From UBA1429 sp964482225 (GTDB lineage Bacteria; Chloroflexota; Anaerolineae; UBA1429), in the NCBI GenBank assembly GCA_964482225.1, contig CAYZWT010000021.1, positions 1 to 64,000 of the forward strand: a DNA stretch of 64,000 nucleotides, read 5' to 3'. The translations under genes were made by a program, and so were the position numbers. The stretch's first letter is position 1; each line of letters starts with the position of its first letter. Below, piece after piece: positions 38,917 through 47,422 of this stretch. The notes beneath the pieces were generated by a model. That model was not told the origin of the DNA, made no database searches, and saw nothing but the letters and a program-made list of their open reading frames with translations.

Positions 38917-41442
38917 ATGGACCAAAAGCGTGAGGTTCGTTACTGGAAGATCGCCCCTGGCCGGAATGCGCGCTATTGGGATCTCTGGCGCGACGAAGGG
39001 TTTGCCTCGGTTGGCTGGAACGAGTTGGGAGACCTGACGGGACTCACTCACGAGGAGTTCGTCGAGCGCCGCCAGCCCTATCTCACCGGCAGGGATGCTC
39101 GGACCCCGGCGGGAACAGAGCAAGTGTGGCGGTTCCGCAACGATATCCGAGTGGGTGATCGGATCGTTGCGAATCAAGGTCTCGATAGGATTGTGGGAAT
39201 CGGAACCGTCACGGGTGACTACCGTTACGTCGAAGATGCAGATCATGCACATCGTCGACCAGTAACGTGGGACGATCTGACACCACGCCAGATACCGAGA
39301 AGGCATGGTTGGCACAGGACTCTTGTTGAGCTAACTGAAGCCGAGTTCCATGAGATCGTTGGCTCACCCATTGAGACTTACGACCAGCAGCTTGCGCAGC
39401 CCTTCCTGAGAGTCTTTGCCAATCGGGAAGAAGCGGTCTGCGCCTTTGGATTGCTGCGTGAAGCAGTCGAGCGGCTGCGAGTTTCCGGGCCAGACGACCC
39501 GCGCTATAGCCTGAGTCTGCGCTATTACGGAGCCGGTCATGCCCTCCAACTTGTGTTCGGCTCGTGGCTGGTGCTAGGTTTCTATGGCCCGCCCTCGCAA
39601 GAGAGGCGTGTGGGGCTCGCGCTCCTGGACGAGCACGCCCATTCCTATGCTGCGTATCGCGATTATGTGTTCAAGGTGGCCAGCGCGCCCGCAGTGTCTG
39701 TCTATATGCTGCCTGCCGAACTTGTTCGAGAGGGCGCAGAGGACCTGCTTCCGATCTTCTGGCGGACGGTTGACCATATTGCCTTGCGCTTTGCCCATTG
39801 GTCGGCAGCCAGTAGCAGAAGAGCCCACCAGACAGAAGTCGCTAACGCGGTCTTTGATCCTGCCAGGCTTCCCCTTCTTTTGAGCGAGGGGATTACACCG
39901 CTGCCACCTACTGACGGCTATTTCGACGATGCGACGTTTGCATTGCTGGGGGGTCTGCGCAAAACCCCTACCAGAGACTACTATCAGCAGAATAGGGAGG
40001 CGTTTGCCCAATATGTTGAGCACCCTCTCAAGGAGTTAATGGCGGATGTGGCAGCGAGGTTGCCAGAGCCTACTCTGCGGCTGATGGAGACGGAAAGCGG
40101 AACACTCGCTCGTATTCTCAAGAATGACTATGGCCGAGGCGGTGCATGGCCTCACCTGTGGGCGGCGTACTATCCAAAGGGCGGGAAACGAATCGCGGAT
40201 GCCCAGCTTTCCGTCGGTCTCAATGCTGACGAGCTGCGCTTCGGCTTTAGCCTTGGCCGATACAGCGGCCAGATTGCCGACCGTTTTCACACCAATCTAA
40301 TGAGAGAGACAGGGCTGTTGAGCGATCTTCTCGGGTCGACTCTGAATCGTGAAGACCTGTTCTGGGGTCAAGCTCCTGATGAGCGGCTGAATTTCGCCGC
40401 CTGGCTGCAATCGTCCGCGTTTCCTCGCGCCATGGTGAGTCTGTCCCCTAACGAAGCGTTGGCGATGTCCAAACAAGAGTTGGCCGAAGCCATTGCCTCC
40501 GCTTTCACCGACCTCTACCCATTGGTGCTCTTGGCAACCTTGGATGATCCTATGCCAGAGATATATCGTTTCTTTGACGACGAAGATCCGGAGCCAGAGC
40601 TGCAACCCGCGTATTCTTTGATAGAATGCGCCCAGAACACGGGTTTTGATCGCGCAATGCTACGTGAATGGCTCGCGAGCCTGGAGCGCAAGGGACAGAT
40701 GGTTCTGTACGGGCCGCCAGGCACCGGCAAGACATATGTCGCCAAAGAACTGGCCAAGCACCTGGTGGGCGGAAGCGACGGATTCTGGGAGATCGTCCAG
40801 TTTCATCCCGCCTACGCCTATGAGGACTTTGTGCAGGGCATACGGCCCGTGGAACGGCCAGAAGGAGGTCTGGCCTATCCTGTTGTGCCGGGGACCCTGA
40901 TGCGCTTTTGCAACGAGGCGAGCCAACGCACGGGCATATGCATTCTCATCATTGATGAGATCAACCGAGCCAACCTTGCGCGGGTATTCGGCGAGCTGAT
41001 GTACCTCTTGGAGTATCGCGGAGAGGCTGTGCCTCTGGCAGCAGGGGAGCGACGCTTTAGTATCCCGCCCAACGTGCGCATCATCGGCACCATGAATACC
41101 GCTGACCGTTCCATCGCGCTGGTTGACCATGCCCTGAGGCGGCGCTTTGCTTTCATCGCTCTCTACCCGCAATACCCTGTGCTGCGCCGGTGGCATGCCA
41201 ACGGAACCGGTTTTGACGCCGAGGGCCTGATTCGGGTGCTAGAACGGCTGAACCGTACCATCGCTGATCCAAACTACTCTATCGGCGTTTCGTTCTTTCT
41301 AGTTGCGCGTCCTTCAGACACGTTACCCAGCGTGTGGAGAACCGAGATTGAGCCTTATCTGGAGGAGTACTTTTTCGACCAACGCAGTACCGTGGATCAG
41401 TTCCGCTGGGAGCGTGTGCGCGCCGAGGTACTGGGTGAATGA
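38917..41442 (+). CDS. mcrB: McrB-type restriction NTPase with EVE-like N-terminal domain
   Basis: An 841-residue motor and sensor subunit of a type IV (modified-DNA-directed) restriction system. Residues 5-140 look like an EVE/PUA-like reader (YWKIAPGRNARYWDLW, VGWNELGDL, VGIGTVTGDY). Residues about 335-480 resemble DUF2461 (LLGGLRKTPTRDYYQQNREAF). The C-terminal AAA+ domain has GPPGTGKT (599-606), DEINRAN (from Asp680) and NTAD (727-730), the McrB signatures. A strong AGGAGGAG site precedes the ATG. The stop overlaps the mcrC start. GC content is lower than around it: 36 of 60 bases at 39781-39840 against 46 of 60 at 38401-38460. Transfer is likely. Confidence 0.9.
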   Translation: MDQKREVRYWKIAPGRNARYWDLWRDEGFASVGWNELGDLTGLTHEEFVERRQPYLTGRDARTPAGTEQVWRFRNDIRVGDRIVANQGLDRIVGIGTVTGDYRYVEDADHAHRRPVTWDDLTPRQIPRRHGWHRTLVELTEAEFHEIVGSPIETYDQQLAQPFLRVFANREEAVCAFGLLREAVERLRVSGPDDPRYSLSLRYYGAGHALQLVFGSWLVLGFYGPPSQERRVGLALLDEHAHSYAAYRDYVFKVASAPAVSVYMLPAELVREGAEDLLPIFWRTVDHIALRFAHWSAASSRRAHQTEVANAVFDPARLPLLLSEGITPLPPTDGYFDDATFALLGGLRKTPTRDYYQQNREAFAQYVEHPLKELMADVAARLPEPTLRLMETESGTLARILKNDYGRGGAWPHLWAAYYPKGGKRIADAQLSVGLNADELRFGFSLGRYSGQIADRFHTNLMRETGLLSDLLGSTLNREDLFWGQAPDERLNFAAWLQSSAFPRAMVSLSPNEALAMSKQELAEAIASAFTDLYPLVLLATLDDPMPEIYRFFDDEDPEPELQPAYSLIECAQNTGFDRAMLREWLASLERKGQMVLYGPPGTGKTYVAKELAKHLVGGSDGFWEIVQFHPAYAYEDFVQGIRPVERPEGGLAYPVVPGTLMRFCNEASQRTGICILIIDEINRANLARVFGELMYLLEYRGEAVPLAAGERRFSIPPNVRIIGTMNTADRSIALVDHALRRRFAFIALYPQYPVLRRWHANGTGFDAEGLIRVLERLNRTIADPNYSIGVSFFLVARPSDTLPSVWRTEIEPYLEEYFFDQRSTVDQFRWERVRAEVLGE

Positions 41443-42641
41443 GCCACACACCCCAGTTACTGGAATTGGTCGAGTACGAGGCCATGCCTCTGCATAAGTC
41501 GGCGCTTGACCCCGCCTTGGCGCAGGCGCTTTGGCGGCAACACGGGGCCAAGATCAACGTCGAAGCCCCCTCGTTCCATAACGACGACCAATGGGTGCTC
41601 ACACCCCAAGGCTGGGTTGGCTACATACCATTGAGCTCCGATCTACATCTTGCGTTGAGGCCCAAGGTGCCGATAGCGAACCTCTTTCGTATGCTCGAGT
41701 ATGCCTACCGGCTAGGCACATTCTTTCGCCAAGACCTCGTACAGGTCGAGTCGCTGGAGGAGCTCTACGAGCGGCTGGCGCTGGTGCTGGCCCAGCGCGT
41801 CCTTGATCGAGCCAGGCAGGGCCTCTATCGAGACTATATCTCTTTGGACGAGCGAACACCCTTCATCCGGGGCCGCATGGAGCTGCGACACGCCGCTACC
41901 CGCCCTTGGGATCACAACCCACATTGCCATTATCACGAACACACTGCCGACGTGAGGGAGAATCGCATCCTGGCCTATACCTTGTTCCAGATTGCCAGGA
42001 CGGGTATCTGCACCGAGCATTCGCGCGCTACGGTGCATCAAGCCCTGCGCTGCATGGGCCACGTGGCATCTCTGGAGCCGGTATCGCCCCAACAGTGCCT
42101 CGACCTGCTATACCATCGGCTCAATGAGGACTACCAGCCTTTGCACGCGCTGTGCCACTTTTTCCTCGCCCACGTCGGACCGGGTCATCGGTCTGGCGAT
42201 CAACAGATGTTGCCTTTCCTGATCAACATGAATCAGCTCTTTGAGTCCTTTGTGGCTGCATGGCTACAACGAGCCAGCCTGCCCGGCTATCGCTTTACAG
42301 ACCAGGAAAAACTGGAATGGGATGCTACGAATGGGCTGAGATCGAGCATTGACCTGGTGCTATGGGATGATGCTCTGGGCAAGCCGGTAGCTGTGCTGGA
42401 CACCAAATACAAGCGTAGCGTCGTTCCCGAACCGGCGGATGTGCATCAAGGCGTCTTCTATGCCCAGGGGCTGGGTTGTCACGAGGCCGTGCTTGTCTAT
42501 CCGACGCTACTTGAGCGAGAAATTGACACGTATGTAGGGGATATCCGCGTTCGCACCCTCACATTCGATCTCTCCGGCGATCTGGATGCCGCAGGAGAGG
42601 CATTCCTGAGAGAGTTGTTGGGCGAGAGGATAGCAGGATAG
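41439..42641 (+). CDS. mcrC: McrC-type restriction endonuclease subunit
   Basis: A 400-residue McrC homologue. The C-terminal PD-(D/E)xK nuclease core shows Asp305 in SSIDLVLWD and Asp321-Thr-Lys323 in LDTKYKR, the expected D...DxK pattern. The N-terminal part carries the conserved GWVGYIPLSSDLHLALRPKVPI block used to contact McrB. It begins with ATGA overlap onto mcrB, so the two are translated together as a complex. McrC binds the McrB hexamer, stimulates its NTPase and cuts DNA. The same lower-GC composition as mcrB runs through it. No methyltransferase is adjacent, in line with type IV systems. Confidence 0.9.
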   Translation: MSHTPQLLELVEYEAMPLHKSALDPALAQALWRQHGAKINVEAPSFHNDDQWVLTPQGWVGYIPLSSDLHLALRPKVPIANLFRMLEYAYRLGTFFRQDLVQVESLEELYERLALVLAQRVLDRARQGLYRDYISLDERTPFIRGRMELRHAATRPWDHNPHCHYHEHTADVRENRILAYTLFQIARTGICTEHSRATVHQALRCMGHVASLEPVSPQQCLDLLYHRLNEDYQPLHALCHFFLAHVGPGHRSGDQQMLPFLINMNQLFESFVAAWLQRASLPGYRFTDQEKLEWDATNGLRSSIDLVLWDDALGKPVAVLDTKYKRSVVPEPADVHQGVFYAQGLGCHEAVLVYPTLLEREIDTYVGDIRVRTLTFDLSGDLDAAGEAFLRELLGERIAG

Positions 42642-42680
42642 GCTGGGTCATTCGCAAGTGAGCACACGCCTCCGCTCCCC

Positions 42681-43142
42681 CTACCCCCGCCCCTTGCCCG
42701 TCACCGCCTCGATCCGCACCCGCACCACCACCGTGCGCGCCAGTTGCTCCGGCGGGAACGCCCAGGCGCGGCCCTCGCCAGCATACTGGGCCATGATCAG
42801 CGCCAGGCCGTGGCGCTTGGCCGCCTCGTCCGCCAGCTCCTCCGCTGCGCCATAGGCGATCACGCTCTCGTAGGCCATGCCCCAGCCGCAGGCCGCCGGA
42901 GCGATGGTGATCTCGCCGGGCAGGTCCCATTCCAGGCACACCCGGGGGTTGGCCCGCAGGCAGTCCAGCTTGCGGCCCTCGGCGGCCATGTGCAGATAGA
43001 CCGCCGCCCCGTCATAGCCAAAGCAGAGGGGCACCACATAGGGCGCCCCCTCGCAGACCAGCCCCAGGCGGCAGACCCGGCTGCGCCGGATGATGGCGTC
43101 CATGTGAGCCCGCTCTATGATCTCCCTATCCGTTCTGCGCAT
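42681..43142 (-). CDS. NimA-like pyridoxamine 5'-phosphate oxidase-family flavoprotein
   Basis: A 153-residue split-barrel protein of the NimA/Pyridox_ox_2 group. It shows MRRTDREI at the start, PYVVPLCFGYDG, YLHMAAEGRKLD and WGMAYESVIAYGAAEEL, the usual order of blocks. Family members bind FMN or heme and include nitroimidazole reductases, but most are uncharacterised. The start chosen matches the family N-terminus (MRRTDREI). A second ATG lies 5 codons upstream, and the GGAGG site lies between them. Convergent with mcrC, 39 nt between stops. Confidence 0.82.
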   Translation of the reverse strand: MRRTDREIIERAHMDAIIRRSRVCRLGLVCEGAPYVVPLCFGYDGAAVYLHMAAEGRKLDCLRANPRVCLEWDLPGEITIAPAACGWGMAYESVIAYGAAEELADEAAKRHGLALIMAQYAGEGRAWAFPPEQLARTVVVRVRIEAVTGKGRG

Positions 43143-43234
43143 ATCGCCTCCGAGCATGCTCCATGCGCCTCGCCTTCTCCTTTTCCATACTCGTCCCTTG
43201 TCTTATCCATCTATGCGTGCCTTTGATCTCGCGC

Positions 43235-43263
43235 ATCATAGCGCATCTGGCGCGCCCTGTCAG
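43235..43263 (-). promoter_or_regulatory. Promoter of the NimA-like gene
   Basis: On the minus strand CTGACA (43258-43263) and TATGAT (43235-43240) are 17 bp apart, each one base from consensus. The leader is about 85 nt. The rest of the 297-bp spacer to the next plus-strand gene shows no further gene or repeat. Confidence 0.6.
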
Positions 43264-43439
43264 ATCGGGAAACGGAACGCCCCTCTTCTCGGCCCAACCT
43301 GGCCACTTGGGGGATACACACATCAGCCCTATTGGGCGTTGAGGAACTGGCCCCCTGTGCGATGTGCCTGGCGGCGGCTGCCTGTATGCTGAGGGCGCAA
43401 CGTGAGGGAACCGGCGTGACAACGCAAGAGGAGACAGAC

Positions 43440-44249
43440 ATGAAGACGAGAGTGTGGTTGGGGATCGCAGTGTTGGTGGTGGTGGCGCTGGCCGCCATTG
43501 GGGTAAGCTCGGCGGATACGCTGTTCGGGCGGCAGGCCACGGGGCCCGGCCCCGAGGAGGCGGTGGAGGCGTTCTACAACGCCTACCTGGCCTACGCAGA
43601 GTCGGCCAACCCGATGGTGGATCGCGCCTACCGCGAGATGCCCGGGCTGAGCGCGGCCTACGTGGCCGAGATGGACGCCCTGTTCGACAGCGGGCCGGTC
43701 TACTATGACCCGTTCCTCTGCGCCCAGGACGTGCCAATGAGCGTATCGGTGGGCGAGCCCGCGATCCAGGGGCAGCGCGCCACGGTCGAACTGGCCAGCG
43801 TCTGGTACGGCAACCCGATGGCCTCGCTGCTGACGGTGGAGCTGGCTCTGCATGAGGGCGCCTGGGAGATCACGGGCATCGGCTGCAACCCGGGGGCCCA
43901 GCGGCCCCTGGGCGCGGGCGAGACGGTGACGGCGTTCTACGCCATCTATCTGGAGCGGGCCGCGCGCGAGAACCCGCTGGTGAGCGGCAGCTATGCGCAC
44001 ATGCCCTTCCTCTCCGCCGAGTTTGTGGCCAGCGTGGGCGAGGCCCTGGCCGGGATGCAGGGCGGCGGGTTCGACCCGATCCTGCACGCCCAGGACGTGC
44101 CCATGTGGGTGGCGGTGGAGGCGGAGCAGGTGGAGGGCGACCGCGCCCTGGTGACGGCGGCCAGCAGCTTTGAGGGCCACCGGCTCGAGATCGAGCTGGC
44201 GCGGCGCAACGGCGCCTGGGAGATCCTGACGGTCTCGCGCGCCCAATAG
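43440..44249 (+). CDS. Membrane-anchored protein with two DUF3828-like repeats
   Basis: A 269-residue protein with an N-terminal membrane anchor or signal (about 4-24) and two similar domains. Domain 1 (about 36-150) and domain 2 (about 158-269) each begin with a V(E/T)AFY-type helix and contain an NPxV/NPLV turn, a DP(F/I)L...AQDVPM segment and a closing GAWEI strand. The pattern fits DUF3828, a lipocalin- or NTF2-like small-domain family of unknown role. The ATG has AAGAGGAG upstream. A strong terminator follows, so it is a single-gene unit on the outer face of the membrane. Confidence 0.7.
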   Translation: MKTRVWLGIAVLVVVALAAIGVSSADTLFGRQATGPGPEEAVEAFYNAYLAYAESANPMVDRAYREMPGLSAAYVAEMDALFDSGPVYYDPFLCAQDVPMSVSVGEPAIQGQRATVELASVWYGNPMASLLTVELALHEGAWEITGIGCNPGAQRPLGAGETVTAFYAIYLERAARENPLVSGSYAHMPFLSAEFVASVGEALAGMQGGGFDPILHAQDVPMWVAVEAEQVEGDRALVTAASSFEGHRLEIELARRNGAWEILTVSRAQ

Positions 44250-44274
44250 CGCGGGCCAACAACCGGCGCGACAC

Positions 44275-44304
44275 GGGGGGCTTGCTTCGGCAGGCCCCCC
44301 TTTT
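44275..44304 (+). terminator. Strong intrinsic terminator
   Basis: An 11-bp stem, GGGGGGCTTGC with GCAGGCCCCCC, closed by a TTCG tetraloop and followed by TTTT. It ends the DUF3828-like gene. Just behind it (44306-44331) is a GGAGGGCGGGC...CTCGCTCGCC palindrome of the small hairpin family also seen near 47010, 47371 and 62809. Confidence 0.88.
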
Positions 44305-44492
44305 GCATGGAGGGCGGGCATCTCGCTCGCCTTGTATGCTTGCGCAAGCGCACGAGCCAGAGTTGGGCTCTGCTGCGCCTTGACGACGAGACGGCCAGCA
44401 GCCACAATGCACCCAACAAGCAGCAAGCCTTGACGATCACGCCAGCACCCAGCATCTATGGTCCGTCGTCCACCATCCAAGGAGCCTGCCCC

Positions 44493-46982
44493 ATGACGCA
44501 ACCCATTGCCCCTGACGATTTCCCCGAGATCCGCTGGCGCGGCCACTGGATCTGGCTGCCCGAAGAGCCCGTCGAGCCTCAAGGCTTTTGGTCGGCGGGG
44601 ACGAACCCGCAGGCCGCCGAGAGCCACGGCCTCTTTCGCAAGACCTTTGCGCTAGAGAGCCTGCCCGCGCGGGCGCCGGCGCGCATCACCGCCGACTCGC
44701 GCTACCTCCTCCTGGTCAACGGGCACGAGGTGGGGCGCGGCCCCATCCGCAGCCAGCCCCGCCGCCTGCACTATGACATGTACGACCTGGCGCCCTACTT
44801 GCAGGTTGGCGCGAACGTGGTGGCGGTCTATGTGCGCTACTATGGGCAGGCCAACTCTTATTGGATGCCCGCCATCCCCAACAACACCCTGGGCACACGC
44901 GGCGTGCTGGCGTTCGAGGCAGATCTCTCGGAGGTGTGGGGCGCCGATGAATGGCTGGTGAGCGACGAGACCTGGCGGGCCCACAAGGCCGCGGCCTGGC
45001 AGCCGGGCGGCTCTGGGCGCCATCACGGCGTGCCTGTGGATCTCTACGATGCGCGGCTCTTTGACAACCGCTGGATCGAGGCTGACTATCCGGATGGCGC
45101 CTGGGGCGCGGCGCAGCGCGTGCCCGCCTGCCACATCGGCGGCTTTGCCCGCACCCAGCCGCCCACCGATCCCTACGGCCCCCTCTATCCCCGGCCCATT
45201 GCCCAGTTGGGCGGCGAGACGCGCACCCCCCAGAGCATTCAGGTCGAGACGCTGGCGGGCGCCGTGGATACCGACCAGACCAGCCCCATTGCCCGGGTGC
45301 AGGCGGCCCTGGGGCTGCCCGTGGCCGGGGCGCGGGCGGCGACGCTACCCCTGGAGATGGACATTCCCGCAGGCGGCGCCGTGCGGCTGGGCGTGGATAT
45401 GGGGCGCATCGTCTCGGGCCAGGTCGAGTTTGCAGTGACCGCGCCCGCCGGAACGATGCTGGAACTCTCGTTTACCGAGGACCCGCTGCAGGCCACCTTC
45501 ACCATGGATCGTATGACCGCCGGCCTGCGCTATACCGCCAGGGGCTCGGACGACCGCTTTCGCCTGTTCGATTCCAACGGCCTGCGCTACATCTATCTGC
45601 TGATCCACGGAGGCCAGGGGCCCGTGACGCTGCAACACCTGGGCGTGCGCGAGCTGCTCTACCCCTGGCAGGCGGGCGCATCGTTCACATGCAGCGACGA
45701 GGAGCTAAACCGCATCTGGGCCGCCGGGCTGCGCACCGTGCAGCTCAACAGCCACGATGCGTTCATTGATTGCCCCACCCGCGAGCAGCGCGCCTGGGTG
45801 GGCGATGGCGTCGTCCACCAGATGGTGCACCTGGCCGCCAACTGCGACTGGCGGCTGGCGGCCCATTTCTGCACCCTGGGCAACTCACCCCGCTCCGATG
45901 GCATCCTGCCCATGACCGTGGCGGGCGATATCGAGATGAGCGGCATCCACACCATCCCCGATTGGTCGCTGCACTGGGTGCACGGCGTGTACAACCTGTA
46001 CTGCTTTATGGGCGCGCGCGAGCTGATCCAGGGCTTGCTGCCCACCATCGAGCGCATCCTGCGCTGGTACGCCCCCTATCAGACGGCGGGCGGCGCGCTC
46101 AAGGATGTGCCCGAGTGGAATCTGGTGGACTGGTCCAGCGTTTCGACCGAGGACCAGGCCGCCACGCTGACGGCGCTCTGGGCCAGGGGCCTGCGCGAGT
46201 ATGCCGAGCTGGCGGGCTGGCTGGGCAACCAGGGCAGCCAGCGCTGGGCCGAGGAGCGCTATGAGCGGGCGCGCGCCGGGTTCGAGATCTTTTGGGATGG
46301 CTCGCGCGGCTCCTATGTGGACCACGTGGTGGGCGGCGAACAGCGCCCCGAGATGAGCCAACTGGCCGGGGCGCTGGCCATCGCTTCGCTGCTGGCGCCC
46401 CGCGAGCGCTGGGCCCAAATCGTCGCAACCATCACCGACCCCGCGCGCCTGGTGATGCGCGCCTGGACGGGCGACAACCAGGGCGGCCAATCCATGGACA
46501 AGTGGATGGCCCAGGTGCGCCAGGGGCTCTATGAGATCGATTGGGACGTGCACAACCAGGTCGTGCTGGCCCAGCCCTTTATGAGCTATGTGGTGCACGA
46601 CGCTGTGGCCCTGGCAGACTGCGCCGGGCGCCTGCCCGATCTCTTCCGGCGCTGGTCCCAGTTTCTGGCCGATGGCTATGACACCATCGGCGAGTGCTGG
46701 GATTACGGCACCCATGTCCACGGCTGGAGCTGCACGCCCACGCGAGACATGGTGTTCTACACCCTGGGGGTCACACCCAACGAGCCGGGCTATGCCGTGG
46801 CGCGCATCGCGCCCCGCCTGGGGCCCCTGGCCTGGGCCAGGGGCAGCGTGCCCACGCCCCACGGCCTGATCACGGTGGAGGCCCGCCCCGATGGGGTGAG
46901 CATCGAATCGCCCGTGCCGGTGCTGCTAGAGCTGGAGGGCCAGGCGCCCCGCCGGTTGGCGGCGGGACGGCACGTCATATAG
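44493..46982 (+). CDS. GH78 alpha-L-rhamnosidase family protein
   Basis: An 829-residue family 78 glycoside hydrolase. The N-terminal beta domain has ADSRYLLLVNGHEVGRGP. A middle beta-sandwich follows (GRIVSGQVEFAVTAPAG, FTEDPL). Then comes the (alpha/alpha)6 catalytic barrel from about 430, with DCPTREQRAWVGDG (which holds one conserved acidic residue) and a later ECWDYGTHVHGWSCTP block. A short C-terminal beta domain closes it. No signal peptide is visible, so it should act in the cytoplasm on imported rhamnosides. The start was chosen as the ATG after CCAAGGAGCC. No transporter gene is adjacent. Confidence 0.88.
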   Translation: MTQPIAPDDFPEIRWRGHWIWLPEEPVEPQGFWSAGTNPQAAESHGLFRKTFALESLPARAPARITADSRYLLLVNGHEVGRGPIRSQPRRLHYDMYDLAPYLQVGANVVAVYVRYYGQANSYWMPAIPNNTLGTRGVLAFEADLSEVWGADEWLVSDETWRAHKAAAWQPGGSGRHHGVPVDLYDARLFDNRWIEADYPDGAWGAAQRVPACHIGGFARTQPPTDPYGPLYPRPIAQLGGETRTPQSIQVETLAGAVDTDQTSPIARVQAALGLPVAGARAATLPLEMDIPAGGAVRLGVDMGRIVSGQVEFAVTAPAGTMLELSFTEDPLQATFTMDRMTAGLRYTARGSDDRFRLFDSNGLRYIYLLIHGGQGPVTLQHLGVRELLYPWQAGASFTCSDEELNRIWAAGLRTVQLNSHDAFIDCPTREQRAWVGDGVVHQMVHLAANCDWRLAAHFCTLGNSPRSDGILPMTVAGDIEMSGIHTIPDWSLHWVHGVYNLYCFMGARELIQGLLPTIERILRWYAPYQTAGGALKDVPEWNLVDWSSVSTEDQAATLTALWARGLREYAELAGWLGNQGSQRWAEERYERARAGFEIFWDGSRGSYVDHVVGGEQRPEMSQLAGALAIASLLAPRERWAQIVATITDPARLVMRAWTGDNQGGQSMDKWMAQVRQGLYEIDWDVHNQVVLAQPFMSYVVHDAVALADCAGRLPDLFRRWSQFLADGYDTIGECWDYGTHVHGWSCTPTRDMVFYTLGVTPNEPGYAVARIAPRLGPLAWARGSVPTPHGLITVEARPDGVSIESPVPVLLELEGQAPRRLAAGRHVI

Positions 46983-47005
46983 CAGCGCGCACGACCGGCT
47001 GGAGC

Positions 47006-47040
47006 GCGGGCGTCCCGCCCGCGACCGGCCAAAGGCCGGC
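47006..47040. repeat. Small palindromes after the rhamnosidase gene
   Basis: GCGGGCG-tcc-CGCCCGC (47006-47022) is followed directly by a second hairpin, CCGGCC-aaa-GGCCGG. They could stabilise the 3' end of the rhamnosidase transcript. The first one is related in sequence to the hairpins near 44306, 47371 and 62809. Confidence 0.45.
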
Positions 47041-47087
47041 AACTGGACGCCATACGATCAGAGCGCCGAGACAGAGGAGTGGCCCCA

Positions 47088-47294
47088 GTGTCAGAGTTGA
47101 TCTTGCTCGTAAGAGGCGCCGCCGGGGGCGGCTATGTGGCCCGCGCCCTGGGCCACCCTATCTTTACAGAAGCCGACTCGTGGGAGGAGCTTGTCGAGGC
47201 CGTCCGCGACGCCGTGCGCTGCCATTTCGAGGATGCAGTCCAGCCGGAAATGGTCGGACTGCATGGCGTTCGTGAAGAGGCCGTGGCTCTGTAG
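47088..47294 (+). CDS. HicB-like small protein without a HicA partner
   Basis: A 68-residue protein of the HicB-like fold group. It has EADSWEELVEAVRDAVRCHF, the usual helix with its closing Cys-His-Phe, after a short beta-hairpin (GGGYVARALGH). Such proteins are often mis-annotated as a dehydrogenase subunit. Many are antitoxins placed next to a HicA-type mRNA nuclease. The GTG chosen has AGGAG eight bases upstream. No HicA-like reading frame follows in the 128 bp before the convergent gene, and none precedes it, so the partner is missing here. Confidence 0.65.
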   Translation: MSELILLVRGAAGGGYVARALGHPIFTEADSWEELVEAVRDAVRCHFEDAVQPEMVGLHGVREEAVAL

Positions 47295-47370
47295 AGCAAG
47301 CCTTCTGGTCAACGAGGTCGTAACGAGGGAGCCCGCCCTGCATGATGGGCGACTCGTCGTCGGCAGAGAA

Positions 47371-47401
47371 CCTGAGGGCGGGCGTGTCGCCCGTCCTCAG
47401 G
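47371..47401. terminator. Hairpin between convergent genes
   Basis: A 14-bp stem (CCTGAGGGCGGGCG with CGCCCGTCCTCAGG, one G-T pair) and a 3-nt loop, followed on the plus strand by TGTTTT. It ends the HicB-like gene and lies 22 nt beyond the stop of the LysM protein on the other strand. Confidence 0.65.
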
Positions 47402-47422
47402 TGTTTTGGCGTACAGACCCCT

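Noticed and set aside
47295..47422. Possible hicA toxin gene after the HicB-like gene
   Set aside because: I looked for the short HicA pattern with its catalytic His and found only the palindromic terminator.
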